Shown in pieces: positions 17,442 to 26,271 of a DNA stretch of 64,000 nt (within the stretch, counting starts at the first letter, position 1; each line of letters opens with the position of its first letter). The position numbers were made by a program, and so were the translations under genes. The notes under the pieces were generated by a model. It made no database searches. It saw nothing but the letters and a program-made list of their open reading frames with translations, and was not told the origin of the DNA. Where the stretch lies: positions 1-64,000 of the forward strand of contig JBCBPW010000007.1 in NCBI GenBank assembly GCA_039820545.1, given 5' to 3'. The DNA is from JALEFZ01 sp039820545 (GTDB lineage: Bacteria; Bacteroidota; Bacteroidia; J057).

Positions 17442-19427
17442 CTACTGAACAGAGACGCCCATCTCAATCAGTTTATCCACGGCTAGTTTGAAGTTCTGGT
17501 CAGCTGCTTGTCGAAGAGATTGGATCGCTGTCACTGTATCTCTTGGATACTCGCGCTCCAACAACAAGTGTCCGTAGTAAAATTGACCTGAAGGCCAGCC
17601 TTTTCTAGCAGAAGCTTGGGCATACTTAAGGGCTTTACTTTTGTCTTTCTGGACACCCAGACCTTGCGAATACATATAGGCCAGGAGATACGCACCAGAA
17701 CCATCCAAGACAGCTGCCGCACTTTCGAGATCATCCGCAGCCTGACGATACAGGCTCACCGAATTATTAGTCTTAGCAGATGTGTAGGAACGCTTACCTG
17801 AAGCCAACAGTTTACGTAGACGGGCTTCTTCTGTAGGATTCATCGTCCCTGCCGAGCGCGTCGAAGCTGTGGTTCGATTGGCGGGATTGGTGTTGCTGGT
17901 GCCATCATTGCGGGAAGCAACTCTCCTTGAGGCTTCTTTATTGTTGAGCGCCAATTGTTCATCGACAAGCGGCTTGCTGCCTGTTTCTTGCAAGGCTAGT
18001 TCATAATTGCGCTGGGCCTGCGCGATCAAATCATCATTTTCAGGGCTCAGGTCATTGCCAAAAGTCGCTTTCCCAAGATCATAAATACGGATGACCTCTT
18101 CATAATCTTTTTCATCGTACAACTTATTGGCAAGCATATAGTAGGCCTCTCCCAGCTTGACTTTGTATTGACCCACGAGCGAGTCGCCATTGAGATCCGC
18201 TGCCTTGACCAGCTTAGAGTATAGCGTAATCGCCTGATCATAATTTCCCTTGTCCACCATTTCATTGGCTTGTAAGAAAAAAGAATCCATCGAATCAGCG
18301 GGCATACTCGCCAGTAACGCTTGCTCCGCAACTCTTCTATCTACATCTGCAATCAGTCCTTCTACTTCTAGCAATTCGTCTGGATCGTCTGTACTCGCTC
18401 TGGCTTGGCTATACGCATCTCTGGCAGAGTCCAGGCTTCCTGCGGCTACCGCTGCGTTTCCGTTTGCCAGATACTTATCATAGTCCGTCTTCATCGAAGA
18501 GTAAACAAGCCATGCAACCAATCCTAAAACCATCACTCCAATGATTCCGAAAGTGATCATTCGGGCCACCTGGTTGCTTCGCTCCGCTTCTCGTATGAAA
18601 GCATCTTCTTCCTCCGCCTTGGCTTTGGCCTCTGGAGTAACTGGAGGAGGCGTTGCTGCTGCTACAGGTGTGGCCACCTTTGACTTAGATGCTGTAGGAA
18701 TGACAGGTATCGTTGCTTTCGGGCTTCCTTCTACTTTGTCCACCTGGATGATATAGGCAGAGTAGTTGTCCTTGGTAAAGCTTTGGGAGAGGTTGTTAAG
18801 TTCGGTAGTAACCTTTTGCGGGTCGATCCCAGGTGCTTGAAACATCGTCTCAATATTCCGATCTTGGAGATGCTCCAACACCCCGTCTGTGACCAGCATG
18901 ATAAAATCCTCTGCTGCAATCTCTTCGGCAGCTATCACGGTCATGTGTAGATTACGTGGCTGATCCGATCCTGTGATCAGGGCGTCTTCATTTTGAAACG
19001 CTGCTGCGGGTGACAGTAGTTTCTGATCCTTTCCGTTGTAGTAATATGGGCGACACGTACCGATCCATGCAAGGGTGAGTTGCTTATCTCCTAGGTGTGC
19101 CAGTGCCATGGAGGCTTCCATGTGTTTGGACTCGGGATGCGCATCCTTGTAGGCCGTCAGTGAGTCTTCAGCTGTTCGAAGTGCCTTGTCTAGATAGCCT
19201 TGATCGATCCGACCCACAGGAGGTGTACTTGCAAAGTACTTGGCCATGCTGAGTGTAAGAAGCTTGGAAGCCACTTCTCCTGCATTGGCGCCTCCTTCGC
19301 CATCACTGACAATAAATAATCTTTCTTCGGGGTTGGCCTGATCTGCCAAAGGGAATACAAAATCTTCGTTTAGCTCTCTGCCACCTGCCTCGTTAAGTAC
19401 GATCGGTTGTTTGATTCGAATCTTCAT
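17442..19427 (-). CDS. PP2C-type phosphatase fused to a membrane helix, TPR and Sel1 repeats
   Basis: A 661-residue protein. Residues 1-230 form a PP2C/PPM serine/threonine phosphatase with metal-binding acidic motifs ELNEDF (Asp22), SDGEGGANAGE (Asp42), VTDGVLEHL (Asp181) and KDNYSAY (Asp220). A Pro/Ala-rich linker leads to one membrane helix (291-311), then TPR-like repeats (about 315-470), a low-complexity Ser/Thr/Asn stretch, and two Sel1-type repeats near the C-terminus (AYMYSQGLGVQKDKSKALKY). The phosphatase should be cytoplasmic and the repeats periplasmic. In many bacteria such phosphatases partner Ser/Thr kinases or FHA proteins, but none is adjacent. The frame is open 22 codons further upstream; the ATG at 19427 fits the start of the PP2C fold. 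Confidence 0.85.
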   Translation of the reverse strand: MKIRIKQPIVLNEAGGRELNEDFVFPLADQANPEERLFIVSDGEGGANAGEVASKLLTLSMAKYFASTPPVGRIDQGYLDKALRTAEDSLTAYKDAHPESKHMEASMALAHLGDKQLTLAWIGTCRPYYYNGKDQKLLSPAAAFQNEDALITGSDQPRNLHMTVIAAEEIAAEDFIMLVTDGVLEHLQDRNIETMFQAPGIDPQKVTTELNNLSQSFTKDNYSAYIIQVDKVEGSPKATIPVIPTASKSKVATPVAAATPPPVTPEAKAKAEEEDAFIREAERSNQVARMITFGIIGVMVLGLVAWLVYSSMKTDYDKYLANGNAAVAAGSLDSARDAYSQARASTDDPDELLEVEGLIADVDRRVAEQALLASMPADSMDSFFLQANEMVDKGNYDQAITLYSKLVKAADLNGDSLVGQYKVKLGEAYYMLANKLYDEKDYEEVIRIYDLGKATFGNDLSPENDDLIAQAQRNYELALQETGSKPLVDEQLALNNKEASRRVASRNDGTSNTNPANRTTASTRSAGTMNPTEEARLRKLLASGKRSYTSAKTNNSVSLYRQAADDLESAAAVLDGSGAYLLAYMYSQGLGVQKDKSKALKYAQASARKGWPSGQFYYGHLLLEREYPRDTVTAIQSLRQAADQNFKLAVDKLIEMGVSVQ

Positions 19428-19968
19428 GAATCTCTTCACATAAGGTGAAAGGCAAGCTCCACATCTGCTACTGCCCTCTGCCGCTTTCGTCAATGGTGGT
19501 CCAGGCTTTCATGACAAAAGGCAAATGCACGATGGGTCCAGTCTCGCTCAAAATATAAAAGTGTTGGTTTTCTTATTTCGACTGGTTTACCTATTTACGT
19601 TCCAATATAGTTTAATATGTCGAATATCCAGAAACTACAGGCTAAAAATCACGCGTTTCTGCATATTATTCGCATTTTTTATCTATGTAGACGCATGAAT
19701 CACAGAACTTGGAAGAAGGGAATCTATGAAACCCCCAAATATCCCAGACCCAAACCTTTTATTTCGGAGTAAATTAAAGTCGTAGTTTAAAGGGAGATTC
19801 AAATTGTCATCCTTTATGGAAATCCTGAGACAGTTTTCTATATTTCCATTTCATATTCTCACAACCGACCATATATATTTTAAATGGAAGGAAAAAATTT
19901 GTAAAAATCATCGCCTCTCACAGGCTTTTTCTTTTCCGATCTTCTGTACAAACTTTTTATTCTGACTT
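19428..19968. other. AT-rich intergenic region between divergent genes
   Basis: About 540 bp separating the PP2C gene (minus) and a small plus-strand gene. No repeat, RNA gene or clear terminator was recognised. The promoters of both genes are expected here. Confidence 0.35.
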
Positions 19969-20232
19969 ATGAAAATGACCAAAAATACGCAGGAAAAACT
20001 TCAAGATATTCTCAAAAGACAAGCATATACCATTAGATACGAAAAAGGAAACTTCGCAGGAGGCTACTGCTTAGTACAGGATCAAAAAATCATCATCATC
20101 AACAAGTTTCATCCCCTGGAATCTAAAATTGCTACCCTAGCAGACATTATCCGACTCGTAGAGGTGGACCCTGAGACGCTTACGCCCGATCAAGTAAAAT
20201 GGGTCAACCGACTGAAAAAAGAAGAAGCCTAG
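19969..20232 (+). CDS. small conserved-looking protein of unknown function
   Basis: An 87-residue, charged, soluble protein. It has a helical N-terminus (TQEKLQDILKRQAY), a central beta-hairpin-like segment GNFAGGYCLVQDQKIIIINKFHPLE, and a helical C-terminus. No signal peptide or membrane helix is present. The alternating charge, sensible codon use and clear start support a real gene. I believe similar small proteins with the GGYC...INKF pattern occur in Bacteroidota, but I cannot name a function. It is a lone gene facing the convergent GH3 gene. Confidence 0.7.
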   Translation: MKMTKNTQEKLQDILKRQAYTIRYEKGNFAGGYCLVQDQKIIIINKFHPLESKIATLADIIRLVEVDPETLTPDQVKWVNRLKKEEA

Positions 20233-20301
20233 CAACCGAAGCACCCAAAAGATGTAGGTACTTGCCGTACAGCATACCAGGAGCCATGGAGCTATATTTC
20301 C

Positions 20302-22587
20302 TTACCCATTGAGTTTCTCCAATAAATCGTACATCGCCTCATGGGTAAATGTACCATGTGTGAAGGCTGAAAACTTTATCAAGGGCATATCCATCATAAA
20401 CGTGATCATCAGTTCCTCACCTTCTACTTCACTCTTAGTTTTAGGAGAATCGTCATCGGCACGGCGCTGGCTCTTGTATTTTTCCATAAAGGGTCTGAGC
20501 GTTTTCTCTCCCAGCGGATATGCCAATACATCTCGTACAGGCGAGAAATTGTCTAGCATAGGAGGAATGTCACGTGTACCACCTAAGGTTGCCTCACCTA
20601 TCAGTCGAATGTCTCTCGAAGATGCCCCCACCCGAAACTCAAACTGTCCTGAAGCGGCAATCCACTGCTTTCGCCATGCATCATAATAGGCGAGATCCTC
20701 CTCACGAAGCGTGAAGAATATAGTCTCCTCCTGTCCAGGCTCTAACGCCACCTTCCCAAAGGCTTTTAGCTCCTGCAAGGGCCGCTGGAGCGGAGATGCA
20801 TGGTCCCTCACATATAGCTGGATCACTTCTTTTCCTGCTACTGTCCCGACGTTGCGGACATTGCAAGTGATGCGAATCCCTTGGAGCAGGTCTTCTCCTA
20901 TGATCTTGAGGTCTGAATATTCAAACTGTGTGTAAGAAAGGCCATGTCCAAAGGGAAACAATGGATCCACATCTTTGAAATCATAGTAGCGATATCCCAC
21001 AAATTGTCTTTCCCCGTAGTACACCTTTCGCTGCTCTCCTGGCCAATTAATGTAAGCGGGTGTATCTTCAATGCGTATAGGAAAAGTCTCTGATAGCTTC
21101 CCAGAAGGATTGATGATTCCGTATAAAATATCTGCAATGGCAGCCCCTGTCGCTTGGCCCGTGAGCCAGCCTTCCAAAATAGCAGGTACCTCATCGACCC
21201 AAGGCATGGCGACAGCAGATCCATTGGCCAGCACGACTACTGTATTTGGCTGGGCAGCGCAGACAGCACGAACCAGTGCATTGTGGCTGGGAGGCAGGTT
21301 CATGTGATCGCGATCAAAGCCTTCGGACTCATACCTCGGCGGCAATCCTACAAAAACCACCGCTACTTCGGCTTTTCTTGCTTCATTTACCGCCTCCTGA
21401 ATCATCTCTTCATCGACCTCGTCTGGACGCTCTGCATCGTAGCCCCTGGCATAGTTCAGCTTGCGATCATCCACCAATGCCTGCATGCTCGACCATGCAT
21501 CATCCATCCTCGTAGGCATCACCAACGATGATCCTGCTCCCTGATAGCGGGGTTTCTGCGCAAATTCTCCAAGCACCGCAATCTCTTGCCGCCTACCCAA
21601 AGGAAGTATCTGATGCGCATTCTTTAGTAGGACAATCGATTCGCTCGCAGCTTCCTTGGCCAACGCATGATGGCCTTTTTGATCCATCCTATATTTCTTC
21701 CCTTGATCAGATTCATTCACCTGAAAAATAATCTGTAGCAATTCTGCCACCACCTCATCTAGACGGTCTTCGCTCAATTCTCCTTCACGCACGGCAGCGA
21801 CAATCTCTTGATCTGTCAATCCTCCACTCGCAGGCATCTCTAGGTGCATGCCTGCTTTGATTCCTGCTACTCGATTGTTATTTGCCCCCCAATCCGAAAT
21901 CAAGATCCCTTCATATCCCCATTCCTTCTTCAATATCTCATATAATAAACGCGGATTTTCAGTACAATAAGTACCATTGACCTTGTTGTAAGCAGACATG
22001 ATGGTCGTCGGCTGAGACTGCTTGACTGCGATTTCAAATCCCCTCAAGTAAATCTCTCTCAAGGTGCGCTCATCTACCACCACATCGACAGCCATACGCT
22101 GATGCTCCTGACTATTCACTGCAAAGTGCTTGAGGGATGTGCCTACCCCATGAGATTGTACGCCCTGGATAAATGCCGAAGCCATGTGCCCCGTGAGCAC
22201 AGGATCTTCTGAATAGTATTCAAAGTTTCTCCCTCCCAGAGGCGAACGCTTGATATTGGCACCTGGTCCCAGGATGATCTGCACATCTTGCGCACGCGCT
22301 TCTATTCCCATCGCTTGCCCTACACGGTGGACCAATTCCAGGTTCCAGCTTGATGAGAGGGCCGAGGCGGTCGGGAAGCAAGTAGCAGGTTGACTGTTTC
22401 CCAATCCACCACCTGATCGACTCGGTGACTTGCGGAGTCCATGCGGCCCATCTGCCATCCATACTTCAGGGATGCCTAGATGATCGATAGGCTGAGTAGT
22501 CCAAAAGTCCTGTCCAGAACAAAGGGAAGCTTTTTCTACTAGTGAGAGACGAGGAATCAGGGCTTTGATTTTCGCATCCATACGCAC
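20302..22587 (-). CDS. glycoside hydrolase family 3 beta-glucosidase-like enzyme
   Basis: A 761-residue GH3 enzyme that releases non-reducing beta-linked sugars. The N-terminal TIM-barrel domain includes ADGPHGLRK, the KHFAVNSQEHQRM substrate loop and the nucleophile Asp232 in ILISDWGA. The alpha/beta sandwich domain starts near ESIVLLKNAHQILPL. A C-terminal fibronectin type III-like domain has PFGHGLSYTQFEYSDL. No PA14 insertion and no signal peptide are present, so it should act in the cytoplasm on imported oligosaccharides. An alternative ATG lies two codons downstream (22581). The exact sugar specificity cannot be read. Confidence 0.93.
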   Translation of the reverse strand: MRMDAKIKALIPRLSLVEKASLCSGQDFWTTQPIDHLGIPEVWMADGPHGLRKSPSRSGGGLGNSQPATCFPTASALSSSWNLELVHRVGQAMGIEARAQDVQIILGPGANIKRSPLGGRNFEYYSEDPVLTGHMASAFIQGVQSHGVGTSLKHFAVNSQEHQRMAVDVVVDERTLREIYLRGFEIAVKQSQPTTIMSAYNKVNGTYCTENPRLLYEILKKEWGYEGILISDWGANNNRVAGIKAGMHLEMPASGGLTDQEIVAAVREGELSEDRLDEVVAELLQIIFQVNESDQGKKYRMDQKGHHALAKEAASESIVLLKNAHQILPLGRRQEIAVLGEFAQKPRYQGAGSSLVMPTRMDDAWSSMQALVDDRKLNYARGYDAERPDEVDEEMIQEAVNEARKAEVAVVFVGLPPRYESEGFDRDHMNLPPSHNALVRAVCAAQPNTVVVLANGSAVAMPWVDEVPAILEGWLTGQATGAAIADILYGIINPSGKLSETFPIRIEDTPAYINWPGEQRKVYYGERQFVGYRYYDFKDVDPLFPFGHGLSYTQFEYSDLKIIGEDLLQGIRITCNVRNVGTVAGKEVIQLYVRDHASPLQRPLQELKAFGKVALEPGQEETIFFTLREEDLAYYDAWRKQWIAASGQFEFRVGASSRDIRLIGEATLGGTRDIPPMLDNFSPVRDVLAYPLGEKTLRPFMEKYKSQRRADDDSPKTKSEVEGEELMITFMMDMPLIKFSAFTHGTFTHEAMYDLLEKLNG

Positions 22588-22762
22588 GTACTTTTATATA
22601 TGGAGAAAGATTGGTTTCACGAGGCCGAATCTACACATCTCCAACTGGTATCCATGATTTATTTCAAAAAAATACATTGCCTATGATCCCGCTATTCCCT
22701 TCGTTTTGGTCTCCTGTGAAAATCTCTATCTTTATGCTCCATCACTCAAAACGAAGCACATA

Positions 22763-23530
22763 TTGGAGTTTCTATTTACAGGTACGGGTACATCCACAGG
22801 CATACCCATGGTAGGATGCGATTGTGAAGTATGCCGATCCACTGATCCATTGGATACTCGGCTACGGGCATCGGGTATCGTAAGATCTGATGAGACTCAA
22901 TTTGTGATCGATACTGGTCCAGATTTCCGCAGACAAATGCTGCAACACAACATACAGGATATTGATGCTGTGGTCTACACCCACCAACATAAAGACCACA
23001 CAGCTGGACTGGACGATGTGCGACCATTCAACTATCTGCACGACAAAACGATGCCGCTTTATGTATCAGAAGCTGTAGAAACCCACTTGAGGAAAGAATA
23101 TTATTATATATTCGAACGATCCGATTATCCTGGCTTACCAAGACTTACCTTTCAAAGGATATTTCCCTTGCAAGCATTTCAGATAGGCGATATTGACATT
23201 TTACCTATTCCGCTCATGCATGGATCACTAGAAGTACTGGGATTCAAAATCGGTAAGTTTGCGTATTTGACAGATACAAATGGCATTCCAGAGATCTCTA
23301 TTCCTCATTTAATGCATCTGGATATTCTGGTTTTGGATGCCTTACGGATTACACCGCATTACTCTCATTTCAACCTAGAGCAAGCATTGGATATGGTGGA
23401 AAAACTGCGGCCTAAGCGAGCTTATTTGACGCATATCTCTCATCTGATGGGGCTTCATGCAGAGGTATCGCTTGGACTTCCTCCTCGTGTTTCCCTCGCC
23501 TACGATGGGCTCAGACTCAGATGGGAATGA
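22763..23530 (+). CDS. metallo-beta-lactamase-fold hydrolase (PhnP-like phosphodiesterase)
   Basis: About 255 residues. The N-terminus FTGTGTSTGIPMVGCDCEVC and the metal-binding motif THQHKDHTAGLDD, with later His residues in PLMHGSLEVLGFKIG, TDTNG and THISHLMG, place it with the PhnP-like cyclic-phosphate phosphodiesterases. The close CDCEVC cysteines may bind a structural zinc, as in PhnP. No in-frame ATG exists upstream. The family's normal first residues begin at a TTG at 22763, which I take as the start; a TTG at 22706 would add 19 residues. No phosphonate-lyase genes are nearby, so a phosphonate role is not supported. Confidence 0.85.
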   Translation: MEFLFTGTGTSTGIPMVGCDCEVCRSTDPLDTRLRASGIVRSDETQFVIDTGPDFRRQMLQHNIQDIDAVVYTHQHKDHTAGLDDVRPFNYLHDKTMPLYVSEAVETHLRKEYYYIFERSDYPGLPRLTFQRIFPLQAFQIGDIDILPIPLMHGSLEVLGFKIGKFAYLTDTNGIPEISIPHLMHLDILVLDALRITPHYSHFNLEQALDMVEKLRPKRAYLTHISHLMGLHAEVSLGLPPRVSLAYDGLRLRWE

Positions 23531-23787
23531 AGTCTTTTTCATAAGAAATTAGGATATATGCAACATGATCTGATTATTTTGAGTCATTATTTATCTGGGT
23601 ATTAGGAATGTTTTCCTTTTGTAATCATAAGATTTATTATTTTTATCAATGGCTTCATAATCAGCATTTTATTTTCATCATAATAAAAATCAGCTACAAT
23701 TTCCCCTGAAAGATTTCGTTATTTTTTGAGAAAATACGCAAACAACAATATATTGAAGCTTAATCGACAACCTTAAAACTCCTATTC

Positions 23788-24222
23788 ATGAAAATCAAAA
23801 CCCTACTATTGACACTGGCATTTGCAGTTTCTTCGGTTTTTGCACTTGCTGGTGAGGGACCTAAGAAGAATCCCGCAGCCATGTTTGAGCTTGACGAGGC
23901 AGCAGCATATGAGGCTGTAGGCGAGCTCAGTAACATTGAGAAACTTGCCAAAGACAGCGACGCTACACTGAGCGAGTTGGATATCAATGCAGATGGTCTC
24001 GTAACCAATGTACAGTTGGATTCCCTTACAAACGTAGCAGAAGCACCTTTGGGTATTCCTTCTATCGTTTGGGGTTTCTGCTTTGGCCTTCTTGGAATGG
24101 TATTCGTTTACCTAATGACTGATGGTGACCGTCAAGAAGTTATGTCTTCATTCTATGGATGTCTTGCTGCTGTCGTCATCTCTGTTGTCCTTCAATTGGC
24201 AATAGGTCTGTTCCCATTCTAA
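23788..24222 (+). CDS. exported/membrane protein of unknown function
   Basis: A 144-residue protein with a signal peptide (about residues 1-21), a polar acidic stretch rich in Ala, Glu and Asp, and two C-terminal membrane helices separated by the short polar loop MTDGDRQEVMSSFYG. The architecture resembles small membrane proteins common in Bacteroidota, but no domain was recognised. It is a single-gene unit closed by a strong terminator at 24245. Confidence 0.75.
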   Translation: MKIKTLLLTLAFAVSSVFALAGEGPKKNPAAMFELDEAAAYEAVGELSNIEKLAKDSDATLSELDINADGLVTNVQLDSLTNVAEAPLGIPSIVWGFCFGLLGMVFVYLMTDGDRQEVMSSFYGCLAAVVISVVLQLAIGLFPF

Positions 24223-24244
24223 TAGACCTGTAGATTTAGGGCAG

Positions 24245-24278
24245 GAGGAAGGCAAACTGCCTTCTTCTTGTCTTTTTT
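24245..24278 (+). terminator. Rho-independent terminator
   Basis: GAGGAAGGCA pairs with TGCCTTCTTC (10 bp, one G-U) around AAC, followed by TTGTCTTTTTT. It separates the small membrane-protein gene from the downstream envelope operon. Confidence 0.75.
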
Positions 24279-24315
24279 ACCCCTTTCACTTAATCTCCTC
24301 TGCGGATCCCTCATC

Positions 24316-25020
24316 ATGCGTTACAGATCCACTTTATTGATGCTAATTGGGATATGTCTATGTACCCTTTCTTCTGTATATGGACAGTTTTATCAGCGAG
24401 TCGAGGCAGATTTTACCATCAAAGAGCAGCTCACAGACTCCCTTTCCAACTTGACATTTGGAAGGGCCTACTACGATTTGGGGCAAGGGAAGCTGATCTA
24501 CCGGGTGAAATTCCCAGAGCGAGAAATCTGGGGCTTTCAAGATTCTGTCTTCTATCGTAAAACAGCCGATACCACTCTTGTATCTGCCAGCGATGCCCAA
24601 GCTGTACGTACCTCCATCTTTCATCTAGTCTTATCAGGAGACCTCGACAATTTTGGGTTGCCAGATACCATTTTCCAGAAAGCAGATGTCGCCCGAGAAG
24701 AAGGGAAGATCATTACAACTTTTCAGCCGATTCCTCCTTACGATAAAGTATTAGGTGCGATCTATATTTCTAAAGAACGAAAAGTAGTTACGGGCGTCAT
24801 CATTACAGACAAGGAAGAAAAGATTCTTGGAAAGCAGTTTTTCCGAAAATACGATATGACCCTTCCCCTCCCCTTTCCACAAGAACTTATACAAATTACC
24901 TACAGAAAGGGGAAAGCTTATTACCGGATTACGACTTTTGAAAACATCCAATATAATGTCCGCGACGATGAAGAATGGTATGCTTATCCTATGCCTACTA
25001 CTGTGGGGGGGACTGAGTAA
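24316..25020 (+). CDS. LolA-like periplasmic protein
   Basis: A 234-residue protein with a signal peptide ending near VYGQ. The body FTIKEQLTDSLSNLTFGRAYYDLG and GKLIYRVKFPEREIWGF resembles the half-barrel fold of LolA/outer-membrane-lipoprotein-sorting proteins, which carry hydrophobic ligands across the periplasm. The assignment rests on fold-like pattern, not on a diagnostic motif. It starts at the ATG at 24316, where the signal peptide begins. Its 3' end overlaps the YidD gene by about 53 bp, making it first in a four-gene overlapping operon. Confidence 0.6.
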   Translation: MRYRSTLLMLIGICLCTLSSVYGQFYQRVEADFTIKEQLTDSLSNLTFGRAYYDLGQGKLIYRVKFPEREIWGFQDSVFYRKTADTTLVSASDAQAVRTSIFHLVLSGDLDNFGLPDTIFQKADVAREEGKIITTFQPIPPYDKVLGAIYISKERKVVTGVIITDKEEKILGKQFFRKYDMTLPLPFPQELIQITYRKGKAYYRITTFENIQYNVRDDEEWYAYPMPTTVGGTE

Positions 25021-25366
25021 TGCTTGTCTAGGCCAAAGCCTAGGGGACCTCGAAGCTTTGCGCCAAGTAGTCCCAGCAAAGCCAAAACCCAAAAATCAGT
25101 GGGAAGTCGCTCAAAACAGTAGCAATGAAGCCGAATGGGTACTCTCACAGGCGTTCCTGTTCTACAAGGCATTTATCTCGAGCCAAGACGGCAACAGGTG
25201 CTCGTTCTACCCCTCTTGCTCCGTTTATAGTCTGCAAGCTGTCAAGAAGCGGGGGCTGGTCATAGGAGGTCTGGCGACCTTTGATCGACTCATGAGATGC
25301 AACAGTTTGAGTCCCGAATTGTATCCGATCGATATGCGTCAGCGATTACTGATCGACCATCCATGA
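24968..25366 (+). CDS. yidD: YidD-family protein with an N-terminal export signal
   Basis: A 132-residue protein whose C-terminal 75 residues are clear YidD: FYKAFISSQDGNRCSFYPSC, SVYSLQAVKKRGL and RLMRCNSLSPELYP. YidD normally aids YidC-dependent membrane insertion from the cytoplasmic face and is a bare domain of about 70-90 residues. Here a convincing signal peptide (MLILCLLLWGGLSNACLGQ, about residues 5-23) and a spacer of roughly 30 residues precede it, so the domain would be periplasmic or anchored from outside. The gene overlaps its upstream LolA-like neighbour by about 53 bp, and its stop overlaps a possible ATG of the next gene (ATGA at 25363). Confidence 0.85.
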   Translation: MKNGMLILCLLLWGGLSNACLGQSLGDLEALRQVVPAKPKPKNQWEVAQNSSNEAEWVLSQAFLFYKAFISSQDGNRCSFYPSCSVYSLQAVKKRGLVIGGLATFDRLMRCNSLSPELYPIDMRQRLLIDHP

Positions 25367-25437
25367 TCCGCTCCATGGCTGTTTCCATTCTTATTTTGCC
25401 TTATCATTTCCCTACTACCCTAAAGTTCTTCCCCTAT

Positions 25438-26271
25438 ATGTCTCGCCGTCTCTATATTTTTCCTTTCCTTTTTCTCCTCTTGAGTTTCTCTTGCCTTCAA
25501 GCTCAAGAAGAAGACCTCTTCGATGAGGCACACGCGACAGAATATGCGACCTACTTGATGTCCACGCGCAACTACCTCATGGCAGCCAAAGAGTGGGAGC
25601 GTGTCATTTTTTTTCGCCCCAAAGACACTCAGGCACACCAGCAATTGCTACTCTCTTACCTCCGCGCTAGGCAATATGACAGGGGCCTGATACGTGCTAA
25701 GCAACTCTATGCGACAGAAGGCATGTCCCAAGACGTGAGCTTCACGTATGGGAAGTTGCTCCTTCAATCAGCATATTATCTCAGACTGGCGGGGTATCTA
25801 GAAAATGAACCTGGACTGAGGTCTGTAGACTATGATTTCTTATCGATCGGACATGATTTGATGAATAAAAAATGGGAAAATGCCCAAGCGACTCTGAGCA
25901 AGTATGAAGCAGGAAGTCCATTGTACAAAACGTATCAACCACTCGTCGCGAGGACAGAAAATATCCCCTACAAAAAGCCTTGGGCTGCAGCAGCCCTTTC
26001 GGTAGCTGTTCCAGGTTTAGGCCGTGTGTACACAAAGCAATGGAAAGACGGTTTGGTCTCTTTTGCTTTTGTAGGCGCCCTTGGATATGCGGCCTTTCGC
26101 CAATTTAGGAGAGGTACTAACACCTGGCTAGGTTACATCTATGGAGGACTTGGCTTGGCATTCTATGCAGGCAATATCTATGGCTCTCACCAATCTGCTC
26201 ATCGACACAATAACCTCATCGACAATGCGATCATTTCTGATACTCGCCGTGTGCTGGATGGCAATATGTAG
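25438..26271 (+). CDS. TPR-like exported protein with C-terminal PGLG membrane module
   Basis: A 277-residue protein. Signal peptide MSRRLYIFPFLFLLLSFSCLQA, then helical TPR-like repeats (about 30-170, for example NYLMAAKEWERVIFFRPKD), then two to three hydrophobic segments that start with KKPWAAAALSVAVPGLGRVY. That PGLGxxY signature is shared with the next gene and with DUF5683. An in-frame ATG at 25363 would overlap the yidD stop as ATGA and add 25 residues; 25438 is chosen because it starts a canonical signal peptide. Function unknown; the operon suggests an envelope role with YidD. Confidence 0.75.
   Translation: MSRRLYIFPFLFLLLSFSCLQAQEEDLFDEAHATEYATYLMSTRNYLMAAKEWERVIFFRPKDTQAHQQLLLSYLRARQYDRGLIRAKQLYATEGMSQDVSFTYGKLLLQSAYYLRLAGYLENEPGLRSVDYDFLSIGHDLMNKKWENAQATLSKYEAGSPLYKTYQPLVARTENIPYKKPWAAAALSVAVPGLGRVYTKQWKDGLVSFAFVGALGYAAFRQFRRGTNTWLGYIYGGLGLAFYAGNIYGSHQSAHRHNNLIDNAIISDTRRVLDGNM

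Noticed and set aside
1684..20580. CACGTG cores (for example near 1684 and 20571) as parS sites
   Set aside because: The flanking bases do not form the 16-bp parS palindrome, and the sites lie inside coding sequence.
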